DNA of 56,561 bases from Clostridiales bacterium (GTDB taxonomy: Bacteria > Bacillota > Clostridia > Christensenellales > Aristaeellaceae): assembly GCA_015056175.1 (NCBI GenBank), contig SVGT01000009.1, positions 1 through 56,561 on the forward strand, read 5' to 3'. The notes beneath the pieces were generated by a model. That model searched no databases. It was not told the DNA's origin and worked only from the letters and a program-made list of their open reading frames with translations. This document shows positions 15,828 to 24,221 of this stretch, in pieces; position 1 is the stretch's first letter; every line of letters begins with the position of its first letter. A program made the translations under genes and the position numbers.

Positions 15828-16358
15828 ATGGCAGAGGAGAAGGAACTGCAGGCTGCAGAAGCCGAAAATGCAGTTGAAAGCCAGCCCGCCGTGTATACAC
15901 CCGAAGACTTCGGTTTCACCGGCAGCTATATCCACGGTCTGGACGCCAAGGGCCGCATGATCATCCCGGCGCCCTTCCGCAAGGCTCTGGGCGAAAAGTT
16001 TGTGGTATGTCCCTCTGAGGATATGAAGAACATCGCCCTGTACCCCTACGCCAACTGGATGGCCCGCCGCGACAAGTACGTGAAGCTGTGCCAGAAGATG
16101 AGCTCCATCCGTCAGATCTTTGATTTCTTTACCAAATACAGCTATGTGCAGTGCGAAATGGACCTGCAGGGCAGATTGCTTTTGCCGGTGGCGCTGCGCG
16201 GGCATTACCTCAAGGACAGCAAGGAAGTGGACGTAAGCGGCGCGTACGACTGCATCGTGATCTGCGACAGCGAAAAGGCCCGCATGGAAGCCGAAATGTT
16301 CCACGTCAACTTCCCGGACGTGCTCTCCATCATGGATGAAGCCCAGAAGCTTTTGTAA
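15828..16358 (+). CDS. mraZ: Transcriptional regulator / division protein MraZ
   Basis: MraZ is a ring-forming AbrB-fold DNA-binding protein that controls the dcw cluster. The 176-residue protein carries two AbrB-like halves: the first with HGLDAKGRMIIPAPFR near residues 38-53, the second with CEMDLQGRLLLPVALR near 106-121. It has about 27 extra N-terminal residues, acidic and Ala-rich, ahead of the usual start of the fold, so it is longer than the common length near 143. ATG 15828 has GGGGAG upstream. Unusually, rsmH (mraW) does not follow it; an FtsL-like gene does. Confidence 0.93.
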   Translation: MAEEKELQAAEAENAVESQPAVYTPEDFGFTGSYIHGLDAKGRMIIPAPFRKALGEKFVVCPSEDMKNIALYPYANWMARRDKYVKLCQKMSSIRQIFDFFTKYSYVQCEMDLQGRLLLPVALRGHYLKDSKEVDVSGAYDCIVICDSEKARMEAEMFHVNFPDVLSIMDEAQKLL

Positions 16359-16394
16359 AACGTTCTAAAGGACAGGAAAGGGGGATACACTACA

Positions 16395-16931
16395 ATGTCT
16401 CTTGCCAGAGGAATGAGCAGTTATGCCTCCGCAGGCGCGGCCTACGCCAGTGAAGACCGGTTTGCCGTATCCGAGCATGTGTATATCCCCGACGGCGACG
16501 CCGGTACCTGCCGTGCTGAATGCTTTACCGCAAGAACCAGGCGCAAAAAGCGCCGCCTGTCCCTCAGCCGCAATTTTGCGCTGATCTACCTTGGCGTTTT
16601 GATGTTTGGCTGCCTTTTGTACCTGGGCGTGCTCAGTTACAATGCCAACCAGCTTTCCACCCAGCTTGCACAGGCGCGGATGGATATGCAATCGGACATC
16701 ATCACCATCGAAAAGCTCACCGAAACGGTGAAAAAGAACACCGACCCCGCCAACATCTGCGTCAAGGCAGTGGAATTTGGCATGGTGGCGTCGGCGGATG
16801 AAAACACGCACCACATTTTCCTTCAGGAAATTGAACAATTTACCAAGGCGGATAAGCAAAATGAACAGATGGCTGCCGCCGCGGAACTCCCCCTCCAAAG
16901 CGCGTATGCGCATCTGTCGGGCAGCAGGTGA
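16395..16931 (+). CDS. FtsL-like division protein
   Basis: This 178-residue bitopic protein has the position and form of FtsL: a cytosolic N-terminus of about 58 residues with a basic cluster (RTRRKKRRLS), one transmembrane helix (about 61-80) and an extracellular segment with predicted coiled-coil character (Gln/Leu-rich, ANQLSTQLAQARMDMQ). FtsL partners DivIB/FtsQ and activates FtsW-FtsI. Sequence is weakly conserved in this family, so the call rests on order (mraZ before, ftsI after) and topology. It is longer at both ends than the usual 110-120 residues. RBS AAAGGGGG precedes ATG 16395. Confidence 0.72.
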   Translation: MSLARGMSSYASAGAAYASEDRFAVSEHVYIPDGDAGTCRAECFTARTRRKKRRLSLSRNFALIYLGVLMFGCLLYLGVLSYNANQLSTQLAQARMDMQSDIITIEKLTETVKKNTDPANICVKAVEFGMVASADENTHHIFLQEIEQFTKADKQNEQMAAAAELPLQSAYAHLSGSR

Positions 16932-16937
16932 GTTGAT

Positions 16938-16963
16938 CGCCTGCTCCGGAGGGGGCGTTTTTT
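16938..16963 (+). terminator. Hairpin with T-run between ftsL and ftsI, overlapping the SD sequence
   Basis: CGCC-TG-CTCC (16938-16947) pairs with GGAG-GG-GGCG (16948-16957), leaving a TG/GG mismatch and almost no loop, then TTTTTT. The 3' arm is also the only GGAGG sequence available to ftsI. Confidence 0.5.
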
Positions 16964-16996
16964 ATTCGTACACTTCTCATCACCCGCAAGCGGCTC

Positions 16997-19075
16997 GTGG
17001 TATTGCTCATCACGGTGTCGCTGCTATTTATGTGTGTGGCGCTCAGGCTCTCGTACCTGACGGTTTTCCGGGGTGAGGAGCTGACCGCAAGAGGCGTCAG
17101 CCAGTGGACCCGGGAGGGCATCGTCAGCGCCCGCAGAGGTGAGATTCAGGACCGGAACGGCCAGACGCTTTCCATGTCCGCCACGGCGTATATCGTATCC
17201 GTAAATCCCGGCAGGGTGAAGGATGCTTCGGTGCTTGCAAAAGCGCTTGCGCCCCTTGTGAACGTCAGCGAAAGCAGCATCATCCAAAGGTGCGCCAAAA
17301 AGGGTCTTTCCTCCGTGATCATCAAGCGCCAGGTGGCGCGGGACACCGTGGATGAGATCCGGGAGCTGATGCAAAGGGAGGATACGGCGCAGACGTTCAC
17401 GGGAATTTCATTTGACGAAGACGTGCGCAGGTGGTATCCTAAAGGCGCGTTCCTTTGCCAGGTTTTGGGTCTGGTGAATGTGGACGGCGTGGGGCAGAGC
17501 GGGCTGGAAGCGCTCTACAACGATACGCTTGCCGGCAAAAACGGCATGCGACGCGCGGAAAGGGATCTCAAATCCCGGCTGCTCCCGGATGCAAGAGAGA
17601 TTTACGTGCCCCCGGAAACGGGCAGCACGCTGCGCCTGACCATCGACATGACGCTGCAGGGCATTGCGGAAAAGGCCATGCGGGAATGTATGGAGGTCAA
17701 TCACGCTGCGTCCGTGCAGTGCCTGATCACAGACGTGAATACCGGGGAGATTCTGGCCCTTTGCATGAAGCCGGATTACGACCCCAACGAGCCGCCCCGC
17801 AGCGATATAGACCTTTTGCAGCAGCTGATGCGCATTACCGCCGTCAGCGACGTGTACGAGCCCGGCTCCACCTTTAAGATACTGACCTGCGCCGCAGCGC
17901 TGGATTCCGGCTGCGCTACGGTCAATGATCCCTTTACCTGCACGGGGCAGATCACCGTAAACGGCGACCGCATCCGCTGCTGGAAGGTGAGCCACGGCCA
18001 CCAGACGTTAAAGGACGGCCTTGCCAACAGCTGCAACCCGGTGTTTGTGCAATTGGCGCTCAGGATGGGGAAGGATACCCTGTACCGGTACCTTTCCGCC
18101 TTTGGGCTGGGGAGAAAAACCGGAATCGAACTACAGGGCGAAAGCGCGGGCATCCTGATCAATTTGAAGAACGTCAAGGATGTGGATCTGGCCCGCATCG
18201 GCTTTGGCCAGAGCGTGGCGGTCACGCCGCTGCAGCTCATAATGGCGGCAGGCGCTGCGGTCAACGGCGGACACCTGATGCGCCCCTATATCGTCAGGGA
18301 AACGGTGGATGCGGAGGGACATGTGCTTTCCCGCACCCAGCCGGAAGCGGTTGCCCAGCCCATCCGGGAGGAGACCAGCGCCATTATGCGGGAGCTTTTG
18401 CTGAACGTGGTGGAAAACGGCGGCGGCAAGAATGCCAAAGTTGCAGGCTACTCCATCGGCGGCAAAACGGGCACCGCCCAGGTGTACAGGGACGGCCGGG
18501 TGGTCAGCGATGTGCACATTGGCTCCTTTATCGGCTTTGCGCCCATGGATGCGCCCCAGATCGCCGTGCTGGTCACGGTGAACGAGGCGCAGGTGCCTGT
18601 GGACTACGGCAGCCAGACGGCTGCGCCCTTTGCCCGGCAGATCCTGGAGGAGGCGCTTCCGTACCTGGGCGTCAGGCGCACGGATGCGGACGAAACCCGG
18701 TATGTGACCGTGCCCGATACCGTGGGCATGGAAACAGAGCAGGCAAAACGCGTGCTCAACGAATGCGGGCTGTATATGGAGCATGACGGCGCGGGCGGCA
18801 CAGTGACTGCCCAGGCGCCCCACAGCGGCGCAAAGGTGCCTGCCGGTACGCAGGTGATGCTCTATACCAACGCAAGCATCTTATCGGACGCGGAGAAACT
18901 GGTTTCTGTGCCGGACGTGCGGGGGCTTTCCATTGTGGAAGCGGCGCGCGCGCTCCGTGCAAGAGGACTTACCATCACTATTGAGGGCAGCGGTCTGTGC
19001 GTGAGACAGACGCCGGCGGGGAATACTTTTACCGCCCCCGGCGGCAACGTGACGGCGATATTTGAACTGCCTTAA
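16997..19075 (+). CDS. ftsI: Penicillin-binding protein 2 / SpoVD-PBP2x type transpeptidase with PASTA domains
   Basis: This is the class B PBP that cross-links septal peptidoglycan with FtsW. From GTG 16997 it has 692 residues: an N-terminal membrane anchor (about 1-20), a PBP dimerisation domain (about 40-200), the transpeptidase domain with Ser291 in PGSTFK, SCN at 345-347 and KTG at 490-492, and two C-terminal PASTA domains (about 570-630 and 635-692). Two PASTA repeats recall PBP2x; SpoVD has one. The N-terminus is doubtful. The SD-like GGAGGGGG (16948-16955) is 41 bases before this GTG but 8 bases before an in-frame ATT (16964), which would add the basic residues RTLLITRKRLV typical ahead of such anchors. 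No ATG, GTG or TTG lies between the upstream stop (16934) and 16997. Confidence 0.9.
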   Translation: MVLLITVSLLFMCVALRLSYLTVFRGEELTARGVSQWTREGIVSARRGEIQDRNGQTLSMSATAYIVSVNPGRVKDASVLAKALAPLVNVSESSIIQRCAKKGLSSVIIKRQVARDTVDEIRELMQREDTAQTFTGISFDEDVRRWYPKGAFLCQVLGLVNVDGVGQSGLEALYNDTLAGKNGMRRAERDLKSRLLPDAREIYVPPETGSTLRLTIDMTLQGIAEKAMRECMEVNHAASVQCLITDVNTGEILALCMKPDYDPNEPPRSDIDLLQQLMRITAVSDVYEPGSTFKILTCAAALDSGCATVNDPFTCTGQITVNGDRIRCWKVSHGHQTLKDGLANSCNPVFVQLALRMGKDTLYRYLSAFGLGRKTGIELQGESAGILINLKNVKDVDLARIGFGQSVAVTPLQLIMAAGAAVNGGHLMRPYIVRETVDAEGHVLSRTQPEAVAQPIREETSAIMRELLLNVVENGGGKNAKVAGYSIGGKTGTAQVYRDGRVVSDVHIGSFIGFAPMDAPQIAVLVTVNEAQVPVDYGSQTAAPFARQILEEALPYLGVRRTDADETRYVTVPDTVGMETEQAKRVLNECGLYMEHDGAGGTVTAQAPHSGAKVPAGTQVMLYTNASILSDAEKLVSVPDVRGLSIVEAARALRARGLTITIEGSGLCVRQTPAGNTFTAPGGNVTAIFELP

Positions 19076-19093
19076 TCAACGGAGGAATCAACC

Positions 19094-20551
19094 ATGCTGT
19101 TATCTGTACTTTGTGAAAAAGCGCCTGAGCAGGTGCTGGAGAGAAAGGGCGATTGCGAAATCCTGGAGCTTTCCATGGACAACCGACGCATTCGGGGCGG
19201 TGAATTGTTCTTCTGCATTTCCGGCGCCCGCTTTGACGCCCACAATTTTGCAAAGGGCGCTGTGGAAAAGGGCGCCTGCGCGCTGGTGGTGGAACGGTAC
19301 CTGGATATCGACGTTCCCCAGGTGCTGGTGAAAAACGCCCGCCGCGCCATGACGGATATGGCGCCGGCCTTCTTTGGCGATCCGGCAAGGGAGATCAAAA
19401 TGCTGGGCGTGACCGGCACCAAGGGCAAAACCACCACCACCTACCTTGTCAAGGCCATTATGGAGGAGCAGGGATACCGTTGCGGCCTCATCGGCACCAC
19501 GGGCAACATGATCGGCAAGGAATACTTGCCCAGCGAGTTTACCACCCCCGAACCCATTGATCTGCACCGCACGCTGCGTCAGATGGCGGATGCAGGGGTC
19601 AATTGCGTGGTGATGGAGGTATCCGCTCATGCCATCGAAATGGAGCGCCTCGTCCACGTGCATTTTGACGCAGGCTGCTATACCAACCTTTCTCAGGATC
19701 ATCTGGATCTTTTTGGCACCATGGAAAAGTATTTTGAGTGCAAAAAGCGCTTCTTTGCGCCGGAATGGATCACAAACGCTTCCGTCAATGCGGATGAAGA
19801 AACATCTGCATCCATCCTGCGCGATATTACCGTGCCCTGCATGACCTACGGCATCGCCGTCAATGCGGATCTGTTTGCAAGGGATATTGAGATCACGGAA
19901 GAAGGCGTATCCTTTGTGATGAAGCTGCACAACATGCAGGAATACCCGGTGCATTTGAAGCTGACGGGCATGTTCAATGTGTATAATGCCCTGGCTGCTG
20001 CGAGCGTGGGTCTCATCATGGGCGTTGATATGCCGGTGATCACCCGGGCGCTGGAAGGCGTGCGCGCCGTACCCGGCCGCGCCGAGGTACTGGATACCCA
20101 CACGCCCTACAAGGTGCTGCTGGACTACAGCCACTCGCCCGATGCGCTGGAAAATATCCTGACCACCGTGCGGGAGTTTACCCGCAACAGGGTGATCTGC
20201 CTCTTTGGTTGCGGCGGCGACCGCGACCCTCTCAAGCGGCCTATCATGGGCGAGATCGGCGGGAGGCTGTCCGACCTTTCCATCCTGACCAGCGATAACC
20301 CCCGCACCGAGGATCCCTACAAGATCCTGGAGCAGGTGGAGGAGGGCATCAAAAAGACGGACGGCAAGTACGTGGTCATTGAAAACCGCCGCGCCGCCAT
20401 CAAGTATGCGCTCTCCATCGGTCAGGACGGCGACGTGATCGTGCTGGCGGGCAAGGGCCACGAAACCTATCAGGAGATAGGCGGGGTGAAAAATCCCTTT
20501 GATGAAAAGATCGTGGTGCAGGAACTGCTCAGGGAACTGGAGAATGAATAA
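19094..20551 (+). CDS. murE: UDP-N-acetylmuramoyl-tripeptide synthetase (meso-DAP-adding MurE)
   Basis: MurE adds the third stem-peptide residue to UDP-MurNAc-L-Ala-D-Glu in the cytosol. The 485 residues hold the N-terminal substrate domain, the ATP loop GTKGKTTT (108-115) and the C-terminal ligase domain. The specificity motif DNPR at 401-404 marks meso-diaminopimelate ligases, as opposed to the Lys-adding type, so this cell likely has DAP-type peptidoglycan. ATG 19094 follows an AACGGAGG site; the gene begins 18 bases after ftsI. Confidence 0.96.
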   Translation: MLLSVLCEKAPEQVLERKGDCEILELSMDNRRIRGGELFFCISGARFDAHNFAKGAVEKGACALVVERYLDIDVPQVLVKNARRAMTDMAPAFFGDPAREIKMLGVTGTKGKTTTTYLVKAIMEEQGYRCGLIGTTGNMIGKEYLPSEFTTPEPIDLHRTLRQMADAGVNCVVMEVSAHAIEMERLVHVHFDAGCYTNLSQDHLDLFGTMEKYFECKKRFFAPEWITNASVNADEETSASILRDITVPCMTYGIAVNADLFARDIEITEEGVSFVMKLHNMQEYPVHLKLTGMFNVYNALAAASVGLIMGVDMPVITRALEGVRAVPGRAEVLDTHTPYKVLLDYSHSPDALENILTTVREFTRNRVICLFGCGGDRDPLKRPIMGEIGGRLSDLSILTSDNPRTEDPYKILEQVEEGIKKTDGKYVVIENRRAAIKYALSIGQDGDVIVLAGKGHETYQEIGGVKNPFDEKIVVQELLRELENE

Positions 20552-20578
20552 AGCACTATACCAAAGGAGTTGTGAACG

Positions 20579-21601
20579 ATGACCCTGCAGCCTTACATTC
20601 TGTTTGCGCTTTCCGTTGCGCTGATGCTGCTTTTGATGCCCAAGCTTCTGCCCCTGCTCAAGAAAATGAAGTTTGGCCAGACCATCTATAACCTGGGCCC
20701 CCAGGCGCATCAGAAAAAGCAGGGCACGCCCAATATGGGCGGCATCCTGATTGGCGGCATCACGGTGATTGTGACCGTGCTTGCGGGCGTGTATATGGCG
20801 GTGAAGGGGCAGGTGGATTATCCCTTCTTTAGCCTTAAAAACCCCTTGTTCGCGCTGCTTGTGTGCGCCGTGGGCTCCATGGCGATCGGCTTTGCGGACG
20901 ATTTTATCAAGGACGTAAAAAAGCGCCATGACGGATTGTCTCCCATCCAGAAGCTGCTGGGCCAGCTGGTGGTGGGCGCGGTATTTTCCGTGTACTGCTA
21001 TTATTTTGTGGGCTCGGACGTGATCTTGCCCTTCACGGGCAAAACGTGGGACATGGGCATCTTCTACGTGCCTGTGATGACGGTGCTGGTGATGTTCATG
21101 ACCAACAGCGCCAATCTCCAGGACGGCGTGGACGGCATTTTGTCCACGGTGACGGCCTGCGGCATGGTGGCCTTTGGCCTGATCGCCACATTGATGGGCG
21201 GAAACGAGATCGTGGCGGCCTGCTGCTTTGCGCTGTGCGGCGCGTGCGTTGGTTTCCTGCGCTTCAATGCCCATCCGGCCAGGATCTTCATGGGTGATAC
21301 GGGCAGCATGTTTATCGGCGGCGTGATGGTGGCTGTGGCCATGCTGACGAAAACCGAGTTCCTGCTCCTGCTCATCTGCTTTACCTGCGTCATGTCCTCT
21401 GTCAGCGTGATGCTGCAGACCACGTATTTCAAGATCACCAAAAAGCGCTACGGTCAGGGCAGACGCATTTTCAAAATGTCGCCCATCCATCACCACTTTG
21501 AACTGTGCGGCATGAAGGAAGTGCAGGTGGTGGCCATGTACTTTGCGGTGACGCTGGTCCTGTCTGCCGTAGCGGTGCTTTCTGTGATCAAATTCTTTTA
21601 A
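20579..21601 (+). CDS. mraY: Phospho-N-acetylmuramoyl-pentapeptide transferase
   Basis: MraY transfers phospho-MurNAc-pentapeptide to undecaprenyl phosphate, forming lipid I. The 340-residue polytopic protein shows the family signatures: the early GTPNMGG motif, a DD pair (FADDFIKD) on the first active-site loop, the NLQDGVDG motif with the catalytic Asp, FMGDTGS, and the His-rich SPIHHHFE loop. About ten transmembrane helices are visible. The SD AAAGGAG is 9 bases before ATG 20579, and the gap from murE is 27 bases. Confidence 0.97.
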   Translation: MTLQPYILFALSVALMLLLMPKLLPLLKKMKFGQTIYNLGPQAHQKKQGTPNMGGILIGGITVIVTVLAGVYMAVKGQVDYPFFSLKNPLFALLVCAVGSMAIGFADDFIKDVKKRHDGLSPIQKLLGQLVVGAVFSVYCYYFVGSDVILPFTGKTWDMGIFYVPVMTVLVMFMTNSANLQDGVDGILSTVTACGMVAFGLIATLMGGNEIVAACCFALCGACVGFLRFNAHPARIFMGDTGSMFIGGVMVAVAMLTKTEFLLLLICFTCVMSSVSVMLQTTYFKITKKRYGQGRRIFKMSPIHHHFELCGMKEVQVVAMYFAVTLVLSAVAVLSVIKFF

Positions 21602-21613
21602 GAAGTGATATTC

Positions 21614-23005
21614 ATGACGGAAAAAATGCATACCAATGAAATCAAACGGGGCATGCGCATGCTGATTGTGGGCATGGCCCGAAGCGGAATAGCGGCGGCC
21701 GAACTGGCCGCCTCTTTGGGCATTGTACCTGTGATCAACGATCTGAAAACGGAGGATCAGTTCGCAGGGCAATTGGAAGGGCTGAAAAAGCTGCCTGTGG
21801 AATGGCGGCTTGGCATGAAAGCCGAGGAGGCGCTTCCCGGCTGCGATGCGCTGCTCATCAGCCCCGGCGTGCCCATCCAATCGCCTGTGGTCAGGCTTGC
21901 CAGGGACATGGGTATTCCGGTAGTGGGTGAACTGGAATTTGCCGCCCGGCACAAAAAATGCGCCATGACGGCTTTGACCGGTACCAACGGCAAAACCACC
22001 ACCACAAGCCTGCTTGCCCATATTTTTGCATCCTCCGGCGTCCATACGGTGGCTGCGGGCAACATCGGCTATCCCATGAGCAGCGCTGTGCGGGAGACGG
22101 AAAACGGGGACAGGATCGTCTGCGAGGTCAGCTCCTTCCAGCTGGAAACGACGGATGCGTTCCACCCCGCTGCCGCCGCCGTGCTCAATATCTCCGAGGA
22201 TCATCTGAACCGCCACGGCACCATGGAAAACTATATGGCGCTCAAGCGTCACATTTTTGACGCGCAGACTGAAAGCGATTATGCGATTCTCAACTGGGAT
22301 GATGCGGCGTGCCGCGGTATGGCGCAGGGGTTGCGCGGGCGGGTGCTGTATTTTTCAAGGCTCAGCGAGCTTCCCGAGGGCGCGTATGTAAAGGACGGCG
22401 TCATCACGCTCTGTGTGGACGGCTGCGTTCATGACCTGTGCCGGGAGGAGGATCTCATCATTCCCGGCCCTCATAACCTGGAAAACGCGCTGGCTGCAGC
22501 ACTCCTTGCCTATGTCAGCGGCGTTGCTGCAACGGATATCGCAAGGGGTCTTACCACCTTTACCGGCGTTGAGCACCGCATCGAATTCGTGCGGGAAAAG
22601 GACGGCGTCCGCTACATCAACGACAGCAAGGGCTCCAATTGCGATTCTACGGAAAAGGCCGTGCTGTCCATGAAAAAAAGCACCGTTTTGATCCTGGGCG
22701 GCAGCGACAAGGGAACGGGGTTTGATAAGCTGGCCCGCCTGATCGCAGAAACGAAGGAGATTTGCCACTGCATCGTGCTGGGCGAAACGGCGGAGAAGAT
22801 CGCAAAGAGCCTGGCGGACGCGGGCTATTTGGCCGTCACAAAGGCGCATGGCATGGAGGAAGCCGTAAAGACCGCAGCGCTTATGGCAAAAAGCTTCCCC
22901 TGCGGCGGCAACGTACTTCTGTCGCCCGCCTGCGCAAGCTTTGATATGTTCCGCGATTACGAGGAGCGGGGCAGGGTATTCAAAAACATCGTCAACAACC
23001 TGTAA
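21614..23005 (+). CDS. murD: UDP-N-acetylmuramoylalanine-D-glutamate ligase
   Basis: MurD adds D-Glu to UDP-MurNAc-L-Ala. The 463 residues include an N-terminal Rossmann domain (MRMLIVGMARSG), the ATP loop GTNGKTTT (123-130) and the C-terminal domain with NDSKGSN and LSPACASFDMF. The latter is a strong MurD signature. ATG 21614 is chosen; a GTG at 21605 is also in frame, and the SD is weak (AGAAG), which suggests translation coupled to mraY (12 bases between stop and start). Confidence 0.95.
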   Translation: MTEKMHTNEIKRGMRMLIVGMARSGIAAAELAASLGIVPVINDLKTEDQFAGQLEGLKKLPVEWRLGMKAEEALPGCDALLISPGVPIQSPVVRLARDMGIPVVGELEFAARHKKCAMTALTGTNGKTTTTSLLAHIFASSGVHTVAAGNIGYPMSSAVRETENGDRIVCEVSSFQLETTDAFHPAAAAVLNISEDHLNRHGTMENYMALKRHIFDAQTESDYAILNWDDAACRGMAQGLRGRVLYFSRLSELPEGAYVKDGVITLCVDGCVHDLCREEDLIIPGPHNLENALAAALLAYVSGVAATDIARGLTTFTGVEHRIEFVREKDGVRYINDSKGSNCDSTEKAVLSMKKSTVLILGGSDKGTGFDKLARLIAETKEICHCIVLGETAEKIAKSLADAGYLAVTKAHGMEEAVKTAALMAKSFPCGGNVLLSPACASFDMFRDYEERGRVFKNIVNNL

Positions 23006-23021
23006 GAAAGGGCGGGATGAA

Positions 23022-24161
23022 ATGACCGGCGCCGCAGGCGCACGGAAGATAAAGCAGGCAGGAAAGCTGCCGGTTGACAAAACCATGGTCACTGTGATCG
23101 TGCTGCTGCTGCTCTTTGGTTTCATCACACTTTTTTCCGCTACCTACTTTAACGCATCCACCACCGATCCGTTTTCCGAAATGCGAAAGCAAATGCTGGG
23201 ACTTGCACTGGGGCTCATCGCCATGCAGGTGACCCTGCGCGTGCCCTACCGCTTTTTCGGCAAGTGGCAGGTGGTGTTTTTGTTTGCGGGGGTCAGTCTG
23301 CTGTTGCTTGTGCTTGTGCTCATTCCGGGTATTGGCAAGAGCATCAACGGCAGCCGCAGGTGGATAGGTCTGGGGCCTCTTTCCTTCCAGCCCGGGGAAG
23401 TGGCAAAGTACGCATGCGTACTGTTCCTTGCCTTTTTCCTTACCATCAGGCAAAAGGAGATGGGGCAGTTTTTCCGGGGCATCGTGCCCATGCTTTTGCT
23501 GCCCGGACTCATGTTCCTCATCATCCTGGAGCAGCCCAATCTGTCCACCGCAGGCACGGTGATCATCGTATCGGTGCTGATGATCCTTTTATCCGGCGCC
23601 AAGTGGAAGCACATGGGCGTGCTGGGCGTTATGGGCAGCGCGCTCTTTGCCTATTACGCCTGGAGCGCGCCCTACAGGCGGGAGCGGCTGCTTTCCTTTA
23701 CCGATCCCTTTGCCAAAATGAGCGACGAAGGATATCAGCTTTCCCAGAGCCTGATCGCCTTTGGATCGGGCGGGCTGTTTGGCATGGGCATGGGGCAGGG
23801 GCGGCAGAAATTTGCCTACCTTCCCTATCCGGAGAGCGATTTTATCTTTGCCGTGGTGGGGGAGGACTTTGGCCTTGTGGGCTGCCTTGCGGTGATACTG
23901 CTCTTTGTATGCTTCCTGTTTTGCGGCCTGCGCATTGCCGTCAACTGCCCGGATCAGTTTGGATGCCTGCTCTGCGCCGGCATCGTGACGCTGATCTCCG
24001 TGCAGGCCTTTATCAATATGGGCGTGGTGGTGGGCATCCTTCCCACCACCGGGCTGCCGCTGCCCTTCTTCAGCGCGGGCGGCACCAGCCTTTCCATCAC
24101 ATTGGCTGCGGTGGGCGTGGTGCTCAATATCAGCCGCACGGCCCGTCACATGCGTGTCTGA
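23022..24161 (+). CDS. ftsW: Peptidoglycan glycosyltransferase FtsW (SEDS family)
   Basis: FtsW polymerises glycan strands at the septum with its partner PBP. The 379-residue protein has about ten transmembrane helices after a short basic N-terminus. SEDS signatures are present: GSRRWIGLGPLSFQPGE with the Gln-Pro pair, the YPESDFIFAVVGEDFG loop with the putative catalytic Asp and Glu, and GLPLPFFSAGGTS near the end. The start ATG 23022 follows AAAGGGCGGGA. It is 16 bases after murD. Confidence 0.95.
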   Translation: MTGAAGARKIKQAGKLPVDKTMVTVIVLLLLFGFITLFSATYFNASTTDPFSEMRKQMLGLALGLIAMQVTLRVPYRFFGKWQVVFLFAGVSLLLLVLVLIPGIGKSINGSRRWIGLGPLSFQPGEVAKYACVLFLAFFLTIRQKEMGQFFRGIVPMLLLPGLMFLIILEQPNLSTAGTVIIVSVLMILLSGAKWKHMGVLGVMGSALFAYYAWSAPYRRERLLSFTDPFAKMSDEGYQLSQSLIAFGSGGLFGMGMGQGRQKFAYLPYPESDFIFAVVGEDFGLVGCLAVILLFVCFLFCGLRIAVNCPDQFGCLLCAGIVTLISVQAFINMGVVVGILPTTGLPLPFFSAGGTSLSITLAAVGVVLNISRTARHMRV

Positions 24162-24221
24162 TGCACCCATTTCTGCCCTTTGCATAGCATGGAAGCATGC
24201 TTGAAAAGGAAGGTGTTTGGG

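Noticed and set aside
19100-22252. Very long open frame on the minus strand across murE, mraY and murD (over 1000 codons)
   Set aside because: It lies fully antisense to three well-conserved genes, its product is His/Gly-rich low-complexity sequence, and no RBS or family motif is found; high-GC antisense frames are often open by chance.
23100-24180. Frame overlapping ftsW in another phase (Gly/Arg/His-rich, about 300 codons)
   Set aside because: Product is low complexity and the ftsW frame has full SEDS motifs.
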